Made by a program: the position numbers and the translations under genes. Shown one piece after another: positions 45,351 to 54,302 of a DNA stretch of 64,000 nucleotides (positions within the stretch are counted from its first letter, which is position 1; each line of letters starts with the position of its first letter). The stretch comes from Flavobacterium lutivivi (GTDB taxonomy: Bacteria; Bacteroidota; Bacteroidia; Flavobacteriales; Flavobacteriaceae), in the NCBI RefSeq assembly GCF_014642275.1, contig NZ_BMIM01000012.1, positions 26,067-90,066 of the forward strand. The letters run 5' to 3'. Below the pieces are notes generated by a model. It had not been told where the DNA came from and made no database searches. It saw nothing but the letters and a program-made list of their open reading frames with translations.

Positions 45351-47528
45351 ATGGAAATGCAACAATTTCAGTATGACAACAAAATTGTTAGGAACTTCAT
45401 CTACGCCAGTATAGTTTTTGGTGTGGTAGGTATGTTGGTTGGGTTAATATTAGCATTTATGTTTTTATTTCCCAACGTTACAAGCGGAATTCCTTTTTTA
45501 AGTTTTGGACGTTTAAGACCGTTACACACTAACGCAGTAATTTTCGCCTTTGTGGGTAATGCTATGTTTGCAGGGGCTTATTACTCTATGCAACGATTAT
45601 TAAAAGCTAGAATGTTCAGCGATTTTTTGAGTAAACTTCATTTTTGGGGTTGGCAACTTATTATAGTTGCAGCAGCAATAACTCTACCGTTGGGTTATAC
45701 TACTTCAAAAGAATACGCCGAGTTAGAATGGCCAATAGATATTGCTATCGCATTGATATGGGTAGTTTTTGGTATCAATATGATTGGTACTATCATAAAA
45801 CGTAGAGAAAGACACATCTATGTTGCCATTTGGTTCTACATTGCTACATTTGTAACTGTGGCAGTACTACACATTTTTAACAGCTTAGAATTGCCAGTTT
45901 CTGGATTAAAATCTTATTCTGTTTATGCAGGTGTTCAAGATGCTTTAGTGCAATGGTGGTATGGACACAATGCAGTAGCATTTTTCCTAACAACACCATT
46001 CCTTGGACTGATGTATTATTTTGTTCCAAAAGCTGCAAACAGACCTGTTTATTCATATAGATTATCAATAATCCATTTCTGGTCACTGATATTTATCTAT
46101 ATATGGGCTGGTCCACATCACTTATTATATTCAGCATTACCTGATTGGGCACAAAACCTTGGAGTTGTATTTTCTGTAATGTTGATTGCTCCATCTTGGG
46201 GTGGTATGATCAATGGATTATTAACACTTAGAGGTGTTTGGGATAAAGTTCGTACAGATGCAGTTTTGAAATTCTATGTTGTTGCAATTACTGGTTATGG
46301 TATGGCTACTTTTGAAGGACCAATGCTTTCGCTAAAAAATGTTAATGCAATTGCACACTTCACTGATTGGATTATTGCTCACGTTCACGTAGGTGCTTTA
46401 GCATGGAATGGTTTCCTTTCTTTTGGTATGATTTATTGGATTGTTCCAAGAATTACAAAAACTACTTTGTTCTCTCAAAAATTAGCAAATTTCCACTTTT
46501 GGATTGGAACTTTAGGAATAGTTTTATATGCACTTCCAATGTATGTTGCAGGGTTTACTCAAGCATCTATGTGGAAACAATTTAAAGCAGATGGTGGAAG
46601 CCTAGAATATGGTAACTTCCTTGAAACAGTTACTCAAATTATTCCAATGTATTGGATGAGAGCAATTGGTGGAACTTTGTACTTAGTTGGAGTTTTGGTG
46701 ATGGTATATAACGTAATCAAAACTGTAAAACAAGGCTCAGCAGTTCAAGATGATGCAGCAGAAGCACCGGCATTGGCAGTTATTAGCCCTAACAGATTAA
46801 AAGGCGAAAAATGGCATTCATGGTTAGAAAGAAAACCTATTCAATTTACAATTTATACAACTGTAGCTATCCTTATTGGTGGTATTATCCAAATTTTGCC
46901 AACAATTTTTGTGAAATCAAATATTCCAACTATTGCTGCTGTAAAACCATATACACCTCTTGAATTACAAGGTCGTGATATCTACATTAGAGAAGGATGC
47001 GTTAGTTGTCACTCACAATTAATTAGACCTTTCCGTTCAGAAGTTGAACGCTATGGTGATTATTCAAGATCTGGCGAATATGTTTATGACCATCCATTCC
47101 TTTGGGGTTCAAAAAGAACTGGTCCAGATTTGCATAGAGAAGGAGTTCCAGGAAAACCATTTAATGGTGGTAGAGATGATGTGTGGCATTTTAACCATAT
47201 GTATGATCCACAAAGTATTTCTCCAGGTTCATTAATGCCAAGATATCAATGGTTGATTAAAGACAAGTTGGACAACTCTATGATTCAGAAAAAAATGGAA
47301 GTTATGGTTACACTTGGAGTTCCATATACAGATGCTGATATTGCAAATGCACAAAAAAGTATTGAAGAACAAGCTTCTAAAATTGAAAGCAAATTGTTAG
47401 CCAACTCAGATATAAACAAAGTTTTTGGTAAAGATCAAGAAGTTCCTCTAAAAGACAGAGAAATTGTAGCTCTTATCGCTTATCTACAAAGACTTGGTAC
47501 TGATACAGCTGTTAAACCAAAACAATAA
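45351..47528 (+). CDS. ccoNO: Fused cbb3 oxidase subunit CcoN-CcoO
   Basis: 725 residues, a fusion typical of Bacteroidota. Residues 1-~480 are the 12-helix CcoN with low-spin heme His in RPLHTNAV, the WWYGHNAV CuB site, GPHHLLYSALPDW and the HVHVGALAWN pair that ligates high-spin heme b3. The C-terminal ~200 residues are the membrane-anchored CcoO with one heme-binding CVSCH and downstream SLMPRYQWL that supplies the axial Met. It reduces O2 to water with high affinity, giving microaerobic respiration. Confidence 0.96.
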   Translation: MEMQQFQYDNKIVRNFIYASIVFGVVGMLVGLILAFMFLFPNVTSGIPFLSFGRLRPLHTNAVIFAFVGNAMFAGAYYSMQRLLKARMFSDFLSKLHFWGWQLIIVAAAITLPLGYTTSKEYAELEWPIDIAIALIWVVFGINMIGTIIKRRERHIYVAIWFYIATFVTVAVLHIFNSLELPVSGLKSYSVYAGVQDALVQWWYGHNAVAFFLTTPFLGLMYYFVPKAANRPVYSYRLSIIHFWSLIFIYIWAGPHHLLYSALPDWAQNLGVVFSVMLIAPSWGGMINGLLTLRGVWDKVRTDAVLKFYVVAITGYGMATFEGPMLSLKNVNAIAHFTDWIIAHVHVGALAWNGFLSFGMIYWIVPRITKTTLFSQKLANFHFWIGTLGIVLYALPMYVAGFTQASMWKQFKADGGSLEYGNFLETVTQIIPMYWMRAIGGTLYLVGVLVMVYNVIKTVKQGSAVQDDAAEAPALAVISPNRLKGEKWHSWLERKPIQFTIYTTVAILIGGIIQILPTIFVKSNIPTIAAVKPYTPLELQGRDIYIREGCVSCHSQLIRPFRSEVERYGDYSRSGEYVYDHPFLWGSKRTGPDLHREGVPGKPFNGGRDDVWHFNHMYDPQSISPGSLMPRYQWLIKDKLDNSMIQKKMEVMVTLGVPYTDADIANAQKSIEEQASKIESKLLANSDINKVFGKDQEVPLKDREIVALIAYLQRLGTDTAVKPKQ

Positions 47529-47533
47529 TAGCC

Positions 47534-47704
47534 ATGTTGAAATTTGTTAAACATAACTTAGAAACTATTTCAGGTGTTGAAATATATCCAATTATTTCAT
47601 TAGCAATTTTCTTTACAGTATTTGTTGCTTTTACTATTTGGGCAATGACTTACAGTAAAGATACTATTAACCAAATAAGTAACCTTCCGTTGAAGGACGA
47701 ATAA
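47534..47704 (+). CDS. ccoQ: Small cbb3 oxidase subunit CcoQ/FixQ-like
   Basis: 56 residues, too short for standard ORF cutoffs. ATG at 47534, 5 bases after the ccoNO stop, runs to TAA at 47702-47704. One membrane helix (PIISLAIFFTVFVAFTIWAM) and a short basic/polar tail match CcoQ, which stabilises the oxidase. Position between ccoNO and ccoP is the standard one. Confidence 0.8.
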   Translation: MLKFVKHNLETISGVEIYPIISLAIFFTVFVAFTIWAMTYSKDTINQISNLPLKDE

Positions 47705-47724
47705 CTAAATTAAAACGAATTAAA

Positions 47725-48675
47725 ATGAAAAAAATATTTCCATCCTATGTTAGAGTTCCGCTAATATTCGCTTTGGTATTTATTGCCATGGAATACTTTG
47801 TAGACTCTGGCGATAAACCAGCATTTGTAAAATATCCTATGTTGGCACTTTTTCTTGGCGTATTCCTTTTTCTATTGATTGCGATAGAAATTGTAGTAAG
47901 TGCTGTAGATAAAGTTACCTATCACTTATTGACTGATGAACAGAAAAAACAGCTTGAAGAAGCACAGTCAGTTTCGTTTGCTGATAGTAAATTTGCAAAA
48001 GGCATTATGCAAAAACTTACTCGTTCTAAATCTGTAGAGCAAGAAAGTGATGTAATGCTAGATCATGATTATGACGGAATTAAAGAGCTTGATAATGTTT
48101 TGCCTCCTTGGTGGGTAAATCTATTCTATGCAACTATAATTTTTGCTGCAGTATATTTGTTAAGATTCCATGTTTTTGGAGGATACACACAAGATGAAGA
48201 GTTCAAGACTGAAGTTGAATTAGCCGAAGCTGATATGTTAAAGAATAAAGCTAATTCTCCTCAAGAAGAAATAACATTTGATAAAGTTACTCTTTTGACT
48301 GATGCAGCTGATTTAGCGCAAGGAAAAGAAATTTACACAAATTCATGTGCAGCATGTCACAAAGTTGATGGTGGAGGAGTGGTTGGTCCAAACTTGACAG
48401 ATGAATATTGGATAAATGGTGGAGGAATTAAAAATGTTTTCAAACTAATTGCTGAAGGAAGTAAAAACAATCCAACAATGGTTGGATGGGCAAAAACATT
48501 GGGAACAAAACAGGTTCAAAAAGTAGCCAGTTATGTCTTGAGTTTACAAGGAACTAAACCAGCAGGAGGAAAACCTGCAGAAGGTGAAAAATGGGTAGAA
48601 GAAGCTGCCCCAAAAGCTGAAGCTGCTGATGTAGCAACAGTGACTGACAGTACAAAAACTGAAGTTAAAAAATGA
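47725..48675 (+). CDS. ccoP: Cbb3 oxidase cytochrome c subunit CcoP
   Basis: 316 residues. Two N-terminal membrane regions (residues ~10-60 and PWWVNLFYATIIFAAVYLL near 130) precede one cytochrome c domain with CAACH and an axial Met in NPTMVGWA. Proteobacterial CcoP has two hemes; only one is present here, as in other Bacteroidota. It passes electrons to CcoNO. The Ala/Glu-rich tail (EEAAPKAEAADVAT) has no assigned role. Confidence 0.94.
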   Translation: MKKIFPSYVRVPLIFALVFIAMEYFVDSGDKPAFVKYPMLALFLGVFLFLLIAIEIVVSAVDKVTYHLLTDEQKKQLEEAQSVSFADSKFAKGIMQKLTRSKSVEQESDVMLDHDYDGIKELDNVLPPWWVNLFYATIIFAAVYLLRFHVFGGYTQDEEFKTEVELAEADMLKNKANSPQEEITFDKVTLLTDAADLAQGKEIYTNSCAACHKVDGGGVVGPNLTDEYWINGGGIKNVFKLIAEGSKNNPTMVGWAKTLGTKQVQKVASYVLSLQGTKPAGGKPAEGEKWVEEAAPKAEAADVATVTDSTKTEVKK

Positions 48676-48684
48676 TAACTAAAA

Positions 48685-48718
48685 AAAGGTTTTGATAAAT
48701 TTCAAAACCTTTTTTTAA
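48685..48718 (+). terminator. Rho-independent terminator inside the cco cluster
   Basis: AAAGGTTTTG / CAAAACCTTT stem with T run between ccoP and ccoG. It could uncouple ccoG-fixH expression from the oxidase genes or only lower it. Confidence 0.8.
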
Positions 48719-48735
48719 CACAAAAAAAATTGAAA

Positions 48736-50160
48736 ATGTCTGAGAATAATTTAAATGATGAAAGCTTTAGAGACACCATTGCAACAATAGATGCAAAAGG
48801 GAAAAGAGCTTTTATCCATCCAAAAAAACCAGTTGGAAGATTTTATGACAGAAGAAAAATAGTAAGCTATCTTTTGTTGCTGTTCCTTTTTAGTGCGCCA
48901 TTTATAAAAATAAATGGAAATCAATTTTTGATGTTTAACGTTCTAGAAAGAAGGTTTAATATTTTTAGCTTTCCTTTTTGGCCACAAGACTTTCACTTGT
49001 TTGTTATCTCAATGATAATTGGGGTTGTAGGCTTGGCATTATTTACAGTTGCATTTGGTAGAATTTTTTGTGGTTGGTTTTGTCCTCAAACCATTTTTAT
49101 GGAAATGGTTTTCAGAAGAATAGAGTTTTGGATTGATGGTGATAGAGCTGCACAAATTAGATTAGCAAAACAGGAATGGGATGCAGAAAAAATAAGAAAG
49201 AGAGTAACCAAATGGATTGTTTTCTTTATAGTTTCTTTTATAATTGCCAATGTATTTCTTGCTTATCTTATCAGTAGTGATAGTTTGATAGAATTTATCA
49301 AAGAAGGTCCAAAAGAGCATATGAGCACCTTTATTGCGTTGCTTATATTTTCTTGTGTGTTCTATTTTATATATGCTTGGTTTAGAGAACAAGTTTGTAT
49401 AATAGCTTGTCCCTATGGAAGAATGCAAGGTGTATTGCTTGATAATAAATCTATCAATGTTGCCTATGATCATGTGCGTGGAGAAGGTGAGAGTGGAAGA
49501 GGTAAACTGATAAAAGGAGAGGATAGAACCGCAGTTGGCAAAGGTGATTGTATAGATTGTAAAGTTTGTGTTCATGTTTGTCCTACAGGCATTGATATAA
49601 GAAATGGAACACAACTTGAGTGTGTCAATTGTACAGCTTGTATTGATGAATGCGACACTATAATGGAAAAAGTAGGTTTGCCAAAAGGATTGATTAGATA
49701 TGCAAGTGAGGATGAAATTGTTAAAAAAGAAAAGTTCAAGCTTACACTGAGAATGAAAGGCTATATTGCAGTTCTTTCTATTTTGATTGGCGTTTTCATT
49801 GGAATGTTGTTCTTGAGAACTGATGTAGAAGCAACAATTTTACACGTTCCAGGACAAATATTTCAGCGTGAAGGAAACATGATTGTAAATATTTATAACT
49901 TCAATGTGGTCAATAAAACAGAACAAGAATTTGATGATGTAACATTTAAATTAATTCAGCCAAAAGGCGAGATAAAACTTGTTGGAAATACAAAAGTAAT
50001 AGTTCCAAGACAAGGACTTACTAAAGGAACTTTTTTCGTTAAAATTCCTGAAAATGAATTGAATGGAGATAAAATAGAATTAAAAATTGAGGTTTACAAT
50101 AAGGATAAAAAAATTGAGTCGGCAACAACCAATTTTAATGGTCCTAGAAATTTTAACTAA
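48736..50160 (+). CDS. ccoG: Cbb3 oxidase maturation ferredoxin-like protein CcoG/RdxA
   Basis: 474 residues from ATG at 48736. Membrane helices surround a polyferredoxin part: CGWFCPQ, then IACPYGRMQG, CIDCKVCVHVCPTGIDIRNG and CVNCTACIDECD, which bind two 4Fe-4S clusters. A C-terminal Ig-like domain (about residues 360-474) completes the usual architecture. CcoG reduces Cu(II) for delivery to the CuB site. It lies in the order G-fixH-TauE-like seen in fixGHIS clusters. Confidence 0.95.
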   Translation: MSENNLNDESFRDTIATIDAKGKRAFIHPKKPVGRFYDRRKIVSYLLLLFLFSAPFIKINGNQFLMFNVLERRFNIFSFPFWPQDFHLFVISMIIGVVGLALFTVAFGRIFCGWFCPQTIFMEMVFRRIEFWIDGDRAAQIRLAKQEWDAEKIRKRVTKWIVFFIVSFIIANVFLAYLISSDSLIEFIKEGPKEHMSTFIALLIFSCVFYFIYAWFREQVCIIACPYGRMQGVLLDNKSINVAYDHVRGEGESGRGKLIKGEDRTAVGKGDCIDCKVCVHVCPTGIDIRNGTQLECVNCTACIDECDTIMEKVGLPKGLIRYASEDEIVKKEKFKLTLRMKGYIAVLSILIGVFIGMLFLRTDVEATILHVPGQIFQREGNMIVNIYNFNVVNKTEQEFDDVTFKLIQPKGEIKLVGNTKVIVPRQGLTKGTFFVKIPENELNGDKIELKIEVYNKDKKIESATTNFNGPRNFN

Positions 50161-50172
50161 AAAAGAATTATC

Positions 50173-50619
50173 ATGAAAATGAATTGGGGAACAGGAATCG
50201 TAATATCATTTGCGCTTTTTATGAGTTTTATTCTGTATTTTGTCTTCAAGGTACAGTCAAACCACAAATATGATAACGAGTTGGTAGTTGAAAAATATTA
50301 TCAAAAAGAGAGAACATTTGAACAAGATTTAGAAAAAGAAAAAAATGCTCAAAATCTTGCTGACAAACTAATTGTTGAAAATCTTCCTGAAGGTATAAAA
50401 ATTACTTTCCCTAAATCTTATGATTTCAAAGCAATAGAAGGAAAAGTGTCCCTATATAGACCGTCAAGCCAAAAACTAGATTTCGATGTGCCGATTTCGT
50501 TATCTAGTCCATATTTGCTCATACCTAAAAGTACTTTGGTTGGCGGTCGTTGGGACATTATTATTGATTGGAATTATCAAGGTGTTGGTTATATAAACAA
50601 AGAAGTTGTAAATATATAA
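50173..50619 (+). CDS. fixH: FixH-family protein
   Basis: 148 residues. One N-terminal membrane helix (GTGIVISFALFMSFILYFVF) is followed by an extracytoplasmic domain with the FixH pattern (EKYYQKERTFEQDLEKEKNAQ and LPEGIKITFPK). The role in cbb3 oxidase assembly is known but the chemistry is unclear. It begins 12 bases after ccoG, and the next gene's ATG is 2 bases past its stop. Confidence 0.88.
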   Translation: MKMNWGTGIVISFALFMSFILYFVFKVQSNHKYDNELVVEKYYQKERTFEQDLEKEKNAQNLADKLIVENLPEGIKITFPKSYDFKAIEGKVSLYRPSSQKLDFDVPISLSSPYLLIPKSTLVGGRWDIIIDWNYQGVGYINKEVVNI

Positions 50620-50621
50620 AA

Positions 50622-51326
50622 ATGCTTTTTTCTGCAGTCATATTTGGATTAATAAGTAGCTTGCATTGCATCGGTATGTGCGGACCTATTGCAATGATGT
50701 TGCCTGTTTCTCACAGCAATCCAAGTAAAAAAGTATTGCAGATTATGGCTTATCATTTTGGTAGAATATTTTCCTATGCTATTCTGGGCTTTGTATTTGG
50801 CCTTTTAGGTAGAGGATTGTATTTGGCTGGATTTCAGCAAAATGTTTCAATAATTGTTGGCATATTAATGATAATGGTAGCGCTAATTCCAGAAAAAACA
50901 TTTGCTCAATACAACTTTTCAAAACCTATTTATAAACTGATTTCAAAAGTAAAATCGTTATTAGGAAATCAATTCAAACGCAAATCAACGGATGCTATAT
51001 TTACTATCGGTATTCTAAATGGGTTTTTACCCTGCGGAATGGTTTATGCAGCATTATTTGGAGCTGTAGCCATGCAAAACGAGTTTTACAGTTCTTTTTA
51101 CATGATATTGTATGGACTAGGTACTATTCCTTTGATGAGCGCTGTAGTCTATGTTTCTAATTTTTTAAGTTTACCTTTTAGAAATAAGCTCCAAAGAGTT
51201 ATCCCAATAGTCATTTGTGTTATTGGTGTGATGTTCATATTGCGCGGACTTGGATTAGGTATTCCTTATGTATCGCCTAGTAATATGAGCTTATTTATTC
51301 AATCAAATCCCGAGTGTCACAATTAA
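50622..51326 (+). CDS. Sulfite exporter TauE/SafE-like membrane protein, CcoH-like
   Basis: 234 residues from ATG at 50622; the open frame begins earlier within fixH but MLFSAVIFGLISSLHCIGMCGPIAMM is the family N-terminus with its Cys/Met-rich turn. Six membrane helices and a second NGFLPCGMVYAALFGAVAMQ repeat follow the DsbD-like two-repeat fold. In cbb3 clusters this protein is thought to act in copper handling or cytochrome maturation. Confidence 0.85.
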   Translation: MLFSAVIFGLISSLHCIGMCGPIAMMLPVSHSNPSKKVLQIMAYHFGRIFSYAILGFVFGLLGRGLYLAGFQQNVSIIVGILMIMVALIPEKTFAQYNFSKPIYKLISKVKSLLGNQFKRKSTDAIFTIGILNGFLPCGMVYAALFGAVAMQNEFYSSFYMILYGLGTIPLMSAVVYVSNFLSLPFRNKLQRVIPIVICVIGVMFILRGLGLGIPYVSPSNMSLFIQSNPECHN

Positions 51327-51336
51327 ATTTTAATAT

Positions 51337-51567
51337 ATGGAGAAACACAATCTAATCAATGAATTCCCTGAGTTTAGAGAAAAAATTCACGATTTAAAAA
51401 TGCAAAATGCTCATTTTAAAAAACTCTTTGAAGAATATGAAGTTTTAGAAAATGAAATTTATAAAATCAACACAGAGCAAATAAATGTTTCAGATGAACA
51501 TGCTCATGATTTAAAAGCAAAAATGTTGCACTTGAAAGACGAATTATTTTCTTTGATTAAAGAATAA
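51337..51567 (+). CDS. DUF465/YdcH-like small helical protein
   Basis: 76 residues of two predicted helices, EFPEFREKIHDLKMQNAHFKKLFEEYEVLENEIYKI then LKAKMLHLKDELFSLIKE, as in YdcH proteins. Charged and without membrane segments. It closes the cco cluster, ahead of a strong terminator. Function unknown. Confidence 0.8.
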   Translation: MEKHNLINEFPEFREKIHDLKMQNAHFKKLFEEYEVLENEIYKINTEQINVSDEHAHDLKAKMLHLKDELFSLIKE

Positions 51568-51598
51568 AAAAGCACTTCATATGAAGTGCTTTTTTTTT
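51567..51598. terminator. Bidirectional terminator
   Basis: AGCACTTCAT / ATGAAGTGCT with T run on both sides, between the convergent DUF465 and hemN genes. Confidence 0.88.
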
Positions 51599-52967
51599 AA
51601 ATAGTTAATGAAAATACTTGTTTGTTTGGTATGTTTCTTTTCAACCTTAAATCGAAAGCCATGCAAATGTTTCGAACAAAAGGTTTTCCTTTTTCTGTAA
51701 CTTTTAGACATGTATTGGTTATATCAACCAATCCATCCACAATCATTTCTTCTAGGTTTTCTAGTACATCATATATCTCTTCAAAATACAGCCCATTGTC
51801 CCAATTTGTTTCAAAATGGCACATGATATTCAATATATGTTTCCTGATGATTAAATCTTCTTTTGTGAGCAAATGTCCTTTTGTTACTGGTATTTCTTCT
51901 GAATTTATTTTATCGTAATAATCTTCTAGATTTTTTTCGTTTTGAGCAAAACTATACCAGCTATCACTTATTGATGATACACCTAGTCCAATCATTACTT
52001 GTGTTTTTGAAGCGGTATAACCCATGAAATTTCTATGTAATCTTTTGTTTTTAAAAGCTACATACATACTGTCATCGGCTGTTGCAAAATGATCCATGCC
52101 TATTTCATAATACCCATTTTTTAGAAGAAGCATTTTACCTACTTCATATAGTTCTCTTTTTTCGTTGTCTCTAGGCACATCTTCATCATTGAATCCGCGT
52201 TGTCCATTACCTTTTATCCAAGGTACATGAGCATAACTATAAAATGAAATTCTATTGGGTTGCAATGATTTTGTTTTCTCTATTGTGTCAATAATATCTT
52301 CAACTTTCTGAAAAGGCAAACCATAGACTAAATCATGTGATATTGATGTATAACCTATCTCTTTTGCCCAAAAAGTAACTTTTGCAACTTGATGAAATGG
52401 TTGAATTCTGTGAATAGCATTTTGAACTGTTTCACTGTAATCTTGAACTCCAAAACTTACTCTTCTAAACCCTAGATTATACAAGCTTTGAAGATGTGCT
52501 CTAGTGGTATTATTTGGATGACCTTCAAAACTAAATTCATGCATCTCAGCAATTTCAGCTTTTGAAATTATTCCATTTATCAGTTGTTCTAAATTTTTTG
52601 GTGAAAAGAAAGTTGGTGTCCCACCGCCTAAATGTATTTCTTTTATAACAGGTTTGCTATCAAAAAGATTACAATAAAGTTGCCATTCTTTTAAAACAGC
52701 TTCTATATAGGGATTTTCTACTTCATGTCTTTTGGTTATTCGTTTATGGCAACCACAAAACGTACAAAGGCTTTCACAAAATGGTAAATGAATATAAAGG
52801 CTAATTCCTTCGGTTTTGTTGCTTTCATTGAAAGAAAGAACTAAATTTTTCTTCCATTCTTCTAATGAAAATTTTTTTTCATCCCAATAGGGAACCGTTG
52901 GATAGCTTGTGTATCTAGGTCCAGGAACGTTATATTTTTGAATTAAGGAAATTGCCATCATACCCAT
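51597..52967 (-). CDS. hemN: Oxygen-independent coproporphyrinogen III oxidase
   Basis: 456 residues from ATG 52967; ATGs at 52961 and 52958 are equally plausible because transcription should begin near 52973. The radical-SAM motif is CESLCTFCGC (C-x3-C-x2-C-x-C), followed by GGGTPTFF and YGLPFQKVEDI. It decarboxylates coproporphyrinogen III to protoporphyrinogen IX without O2, giving heme for the cbb3 oxidase under low oxygen. A perfect palindrome with the same geometry as the cco promoters controls it. Confidence 0.94.
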   Translation of the reverse strand: MGMMAISLIQKYNVPGPRYTSYPTVPYWDEKKFSLEEWKKNLVLSFNESNKTEGISLYIHLPFCESLCTFCGCHKRITKRHEVENPYIEAVLKEWQLYCNLFDSKPVIKEIHLGGGTPTFFSPKNLEQLINGIISKAEIAEMHEFSFEGHPNNTTRAHLQSLYNLGFRRVSFGVQDYSETVQNAIHRIQPFHQVAKVTFWAKEIGYTSISHDLVYGLPFQKVEDIIDTIEKTKSLQPNRISFYSYAHVPWIKGNGQRGFNDEDVPRDNEKRELYEVGKMLLLKNGYYEIGMDHFATADDSMYVAFKNKRLHRNFMGYTASKTQVMIGLGVSSISDSWYSFAQNEKNLEDYYDKINSEEIPVTKGHLLTKEDLIIRKHILNIMCHFETNWDNGLYFEEIYDVLENLEEMIVDGLVDITNTCLKVTEKGKPFVRNICMAFDLRLKRNIPNKQVFSLTI

Positions 52968-52978
52968 TTTAGTGAAAT

Positions 52979-52986
52979 CAAATGTA
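52979..52986 (-). promoter_or_regulatory. -7 promoter element of hemN
   Basis: TACATTTG on the minus strand matches TAnnTTTG exactly; the G is at 52979. Confidence 0.65.
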
Positions 52987-53008
52987 AGATTACATGTGTT
53001 GGTAAAAA

Positions 53009-53022
53009 ATGATTTTTATCAT
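53009..53022. promoter_or_regulatory. FNR-like box 3 (before hemN)
   Basis: ATGATTTTTATCAT. Its centre at 53015.5 is 36.5 bases from the terminal G of the hemN -7 element, the same distance as at ccoI and ccoS. Confidence 0.8.
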
Positions 53023-53056
53023 AAAAAAAAGAGGTTCATTTTGAACCTCTTTTTTT
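53023..53056 (-). terminator. Terminator of the peptidylprolyl isomerase operon
   Basis: GAGGTTCA / TGAACCTC hairpin with A/T-rich flanks, immediately downstream of the isomerase gene read on the minus strand. Confidence 0.8.
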
Positions 53057-53061
53057 ATTGT

Positions 53062-54282
53062 TTATTGTTTTGTTGGAATACTTTCTAGCATTTCCATCTC
53101 AAAAATTATATTCGAATTTGGTGGAATTACTTTTCCTGCACCTCTTTCTCCATAACCAAGTTTTGAAGGAATGAAAAGAATAATTTTATCTCCAAAATTT
53201 ACTTTTTCTAAACCTTCCAAAAAGCCTGGAATTAAACCGCCTTTGTTTCCATATTGAAAAGGGAATGGTTGATAACCATTAGAGTTCGCTCTATTTTGGT
53301 CAAATTTTCCGTATTCTTTTGTTATGTCTTCATAACTACTGTCAAACAAAGTTCCATCTTCTAAATAGCCAGCATAATGGATATAAACTGTAGTGCCATC
53401 GGTTGGTTTTTTCTCACTACCTTTTTTTATAATTTTATATTTTAAGCCTGATGGTGTTTCAGTAGAAGTAGCTTTTATTTCATTGAGATAAGCGAGTTTC
53501 GCGTTGATTACACTACCATATTTTTGCTTATAATCAGCTTTTTCTTTTGCTTCATCTTCAGCTTGTTTTTTTCTTTTTTCAGCTTCCATTTCAGCTTCTT
53601 TTCTATCTTCATCAGCTTTTCCTGCCATGTATGTAGCAAAAACTTTGGCAGCATCAAATGTTTTTGCCTCATTACCTTTTCTAATGATAATAATAGAATT
53701 AATTAAATCATCTTGTTTTATTGCGTTTACAACGTCTTGTCCTGTTACTACATAACCAAAAATAGTATGTTTGCCAGTAAGCCAAGGTGTGTCTTTGTGT
53801 GTGATAAAGAACTGTGAACCATTTGTTTTAGGACCAGAATTAGCCATAGCAAGAATTCCAGCTTTATCAAATTTTGCATCAGTAATTTCGTCTTTGAAAG
53901 CATATCCTGGACCACCAGTTCCATTTCCTGCTGGATCACCACCTTGAATCATAAAGTCTGCAATAACTCTGTGGAATTTCAATCCGTTGTAGAATGGTTT
54001 TCCTTTTAGTTTAGCATCAGTTACCGAAGCATTGGTTCCTTCTGCCAATGATACAAAGTTGGCAACTGTTACAGGAGTTTTTTTGTATTCAAGTTTTATT
54101 AATATTTTTCCTTTAGAAGTGTTTATTTCAGCAAAAATTCCTTCTTTAGTATCAACTGTTTGGGTTGCTGCTCCAGGTTTACTTGTAGTGTAAACAGGTG
54201 TTTTCTTTTTTGTTTGTGCAGTAATGCCAATGCTACTCAAACTGATTACCAGTGCAATGATTAGGTTTAATTTATTTTTCAT
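53062..54282 (-). CDS. Secreted cyclophilin-FKBP fusion peptidylprolyl isomerase
   Basis: 406 residues with a signal peptide ([15 protein letters not shown]). A cyclophilin domain (residues ~50-210) has [23 protein letters not shown] and the [10 protein letters not shown] loop. A charged [13 protein letters not shown] helix joins it to a C-terminal FKBP domain (~285-400) with [18 protein letters not shown] and [13 protein letters not shown]. Two different isomerase folds in one secreted chain suit periplasmic protein folding. It is the last gene of a four-gene operon. Confidence 0.92.
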   Translation of the reverse strand: MKNKLNLIIALVISLSSIGITAQTKKKTPVYTTSKPGAATQTVDTKEGIFAEINTSKGKILIKLEYKKTPVTVANFVSLAEGTNASVTDAKLKGKPFYNGLKFHRVIADFMIQGGDPAGNGTGGPGYAFKDEITDAKFDKAGILAMANSGPKTNGSQFFITHKDTPWLTGKHTIFGYVVTGQDVVNAIKQDDLINSIIIIRKGNEAKTFDAAKVFATYMAGKADEDRKEAEMEAEKRKKQAEDEAKEKADYKQKYGSVINAKLAYLNEIKATSTETPSGLKYKIIKKGSEKKPTDGTTVYIHYAGYLEDGTLFDSSYEDITKEYGKFDQNRANSNGYQPFPFQYGNKGGLIPGFLEGLEKVNFGDKIILFIPSKLGYGERGAGKVIPPNSNIIFEMEMLESIPTKQ

Positions 54283-54302
54283 TTTTTATTTTTTATTTTT
54301 TA

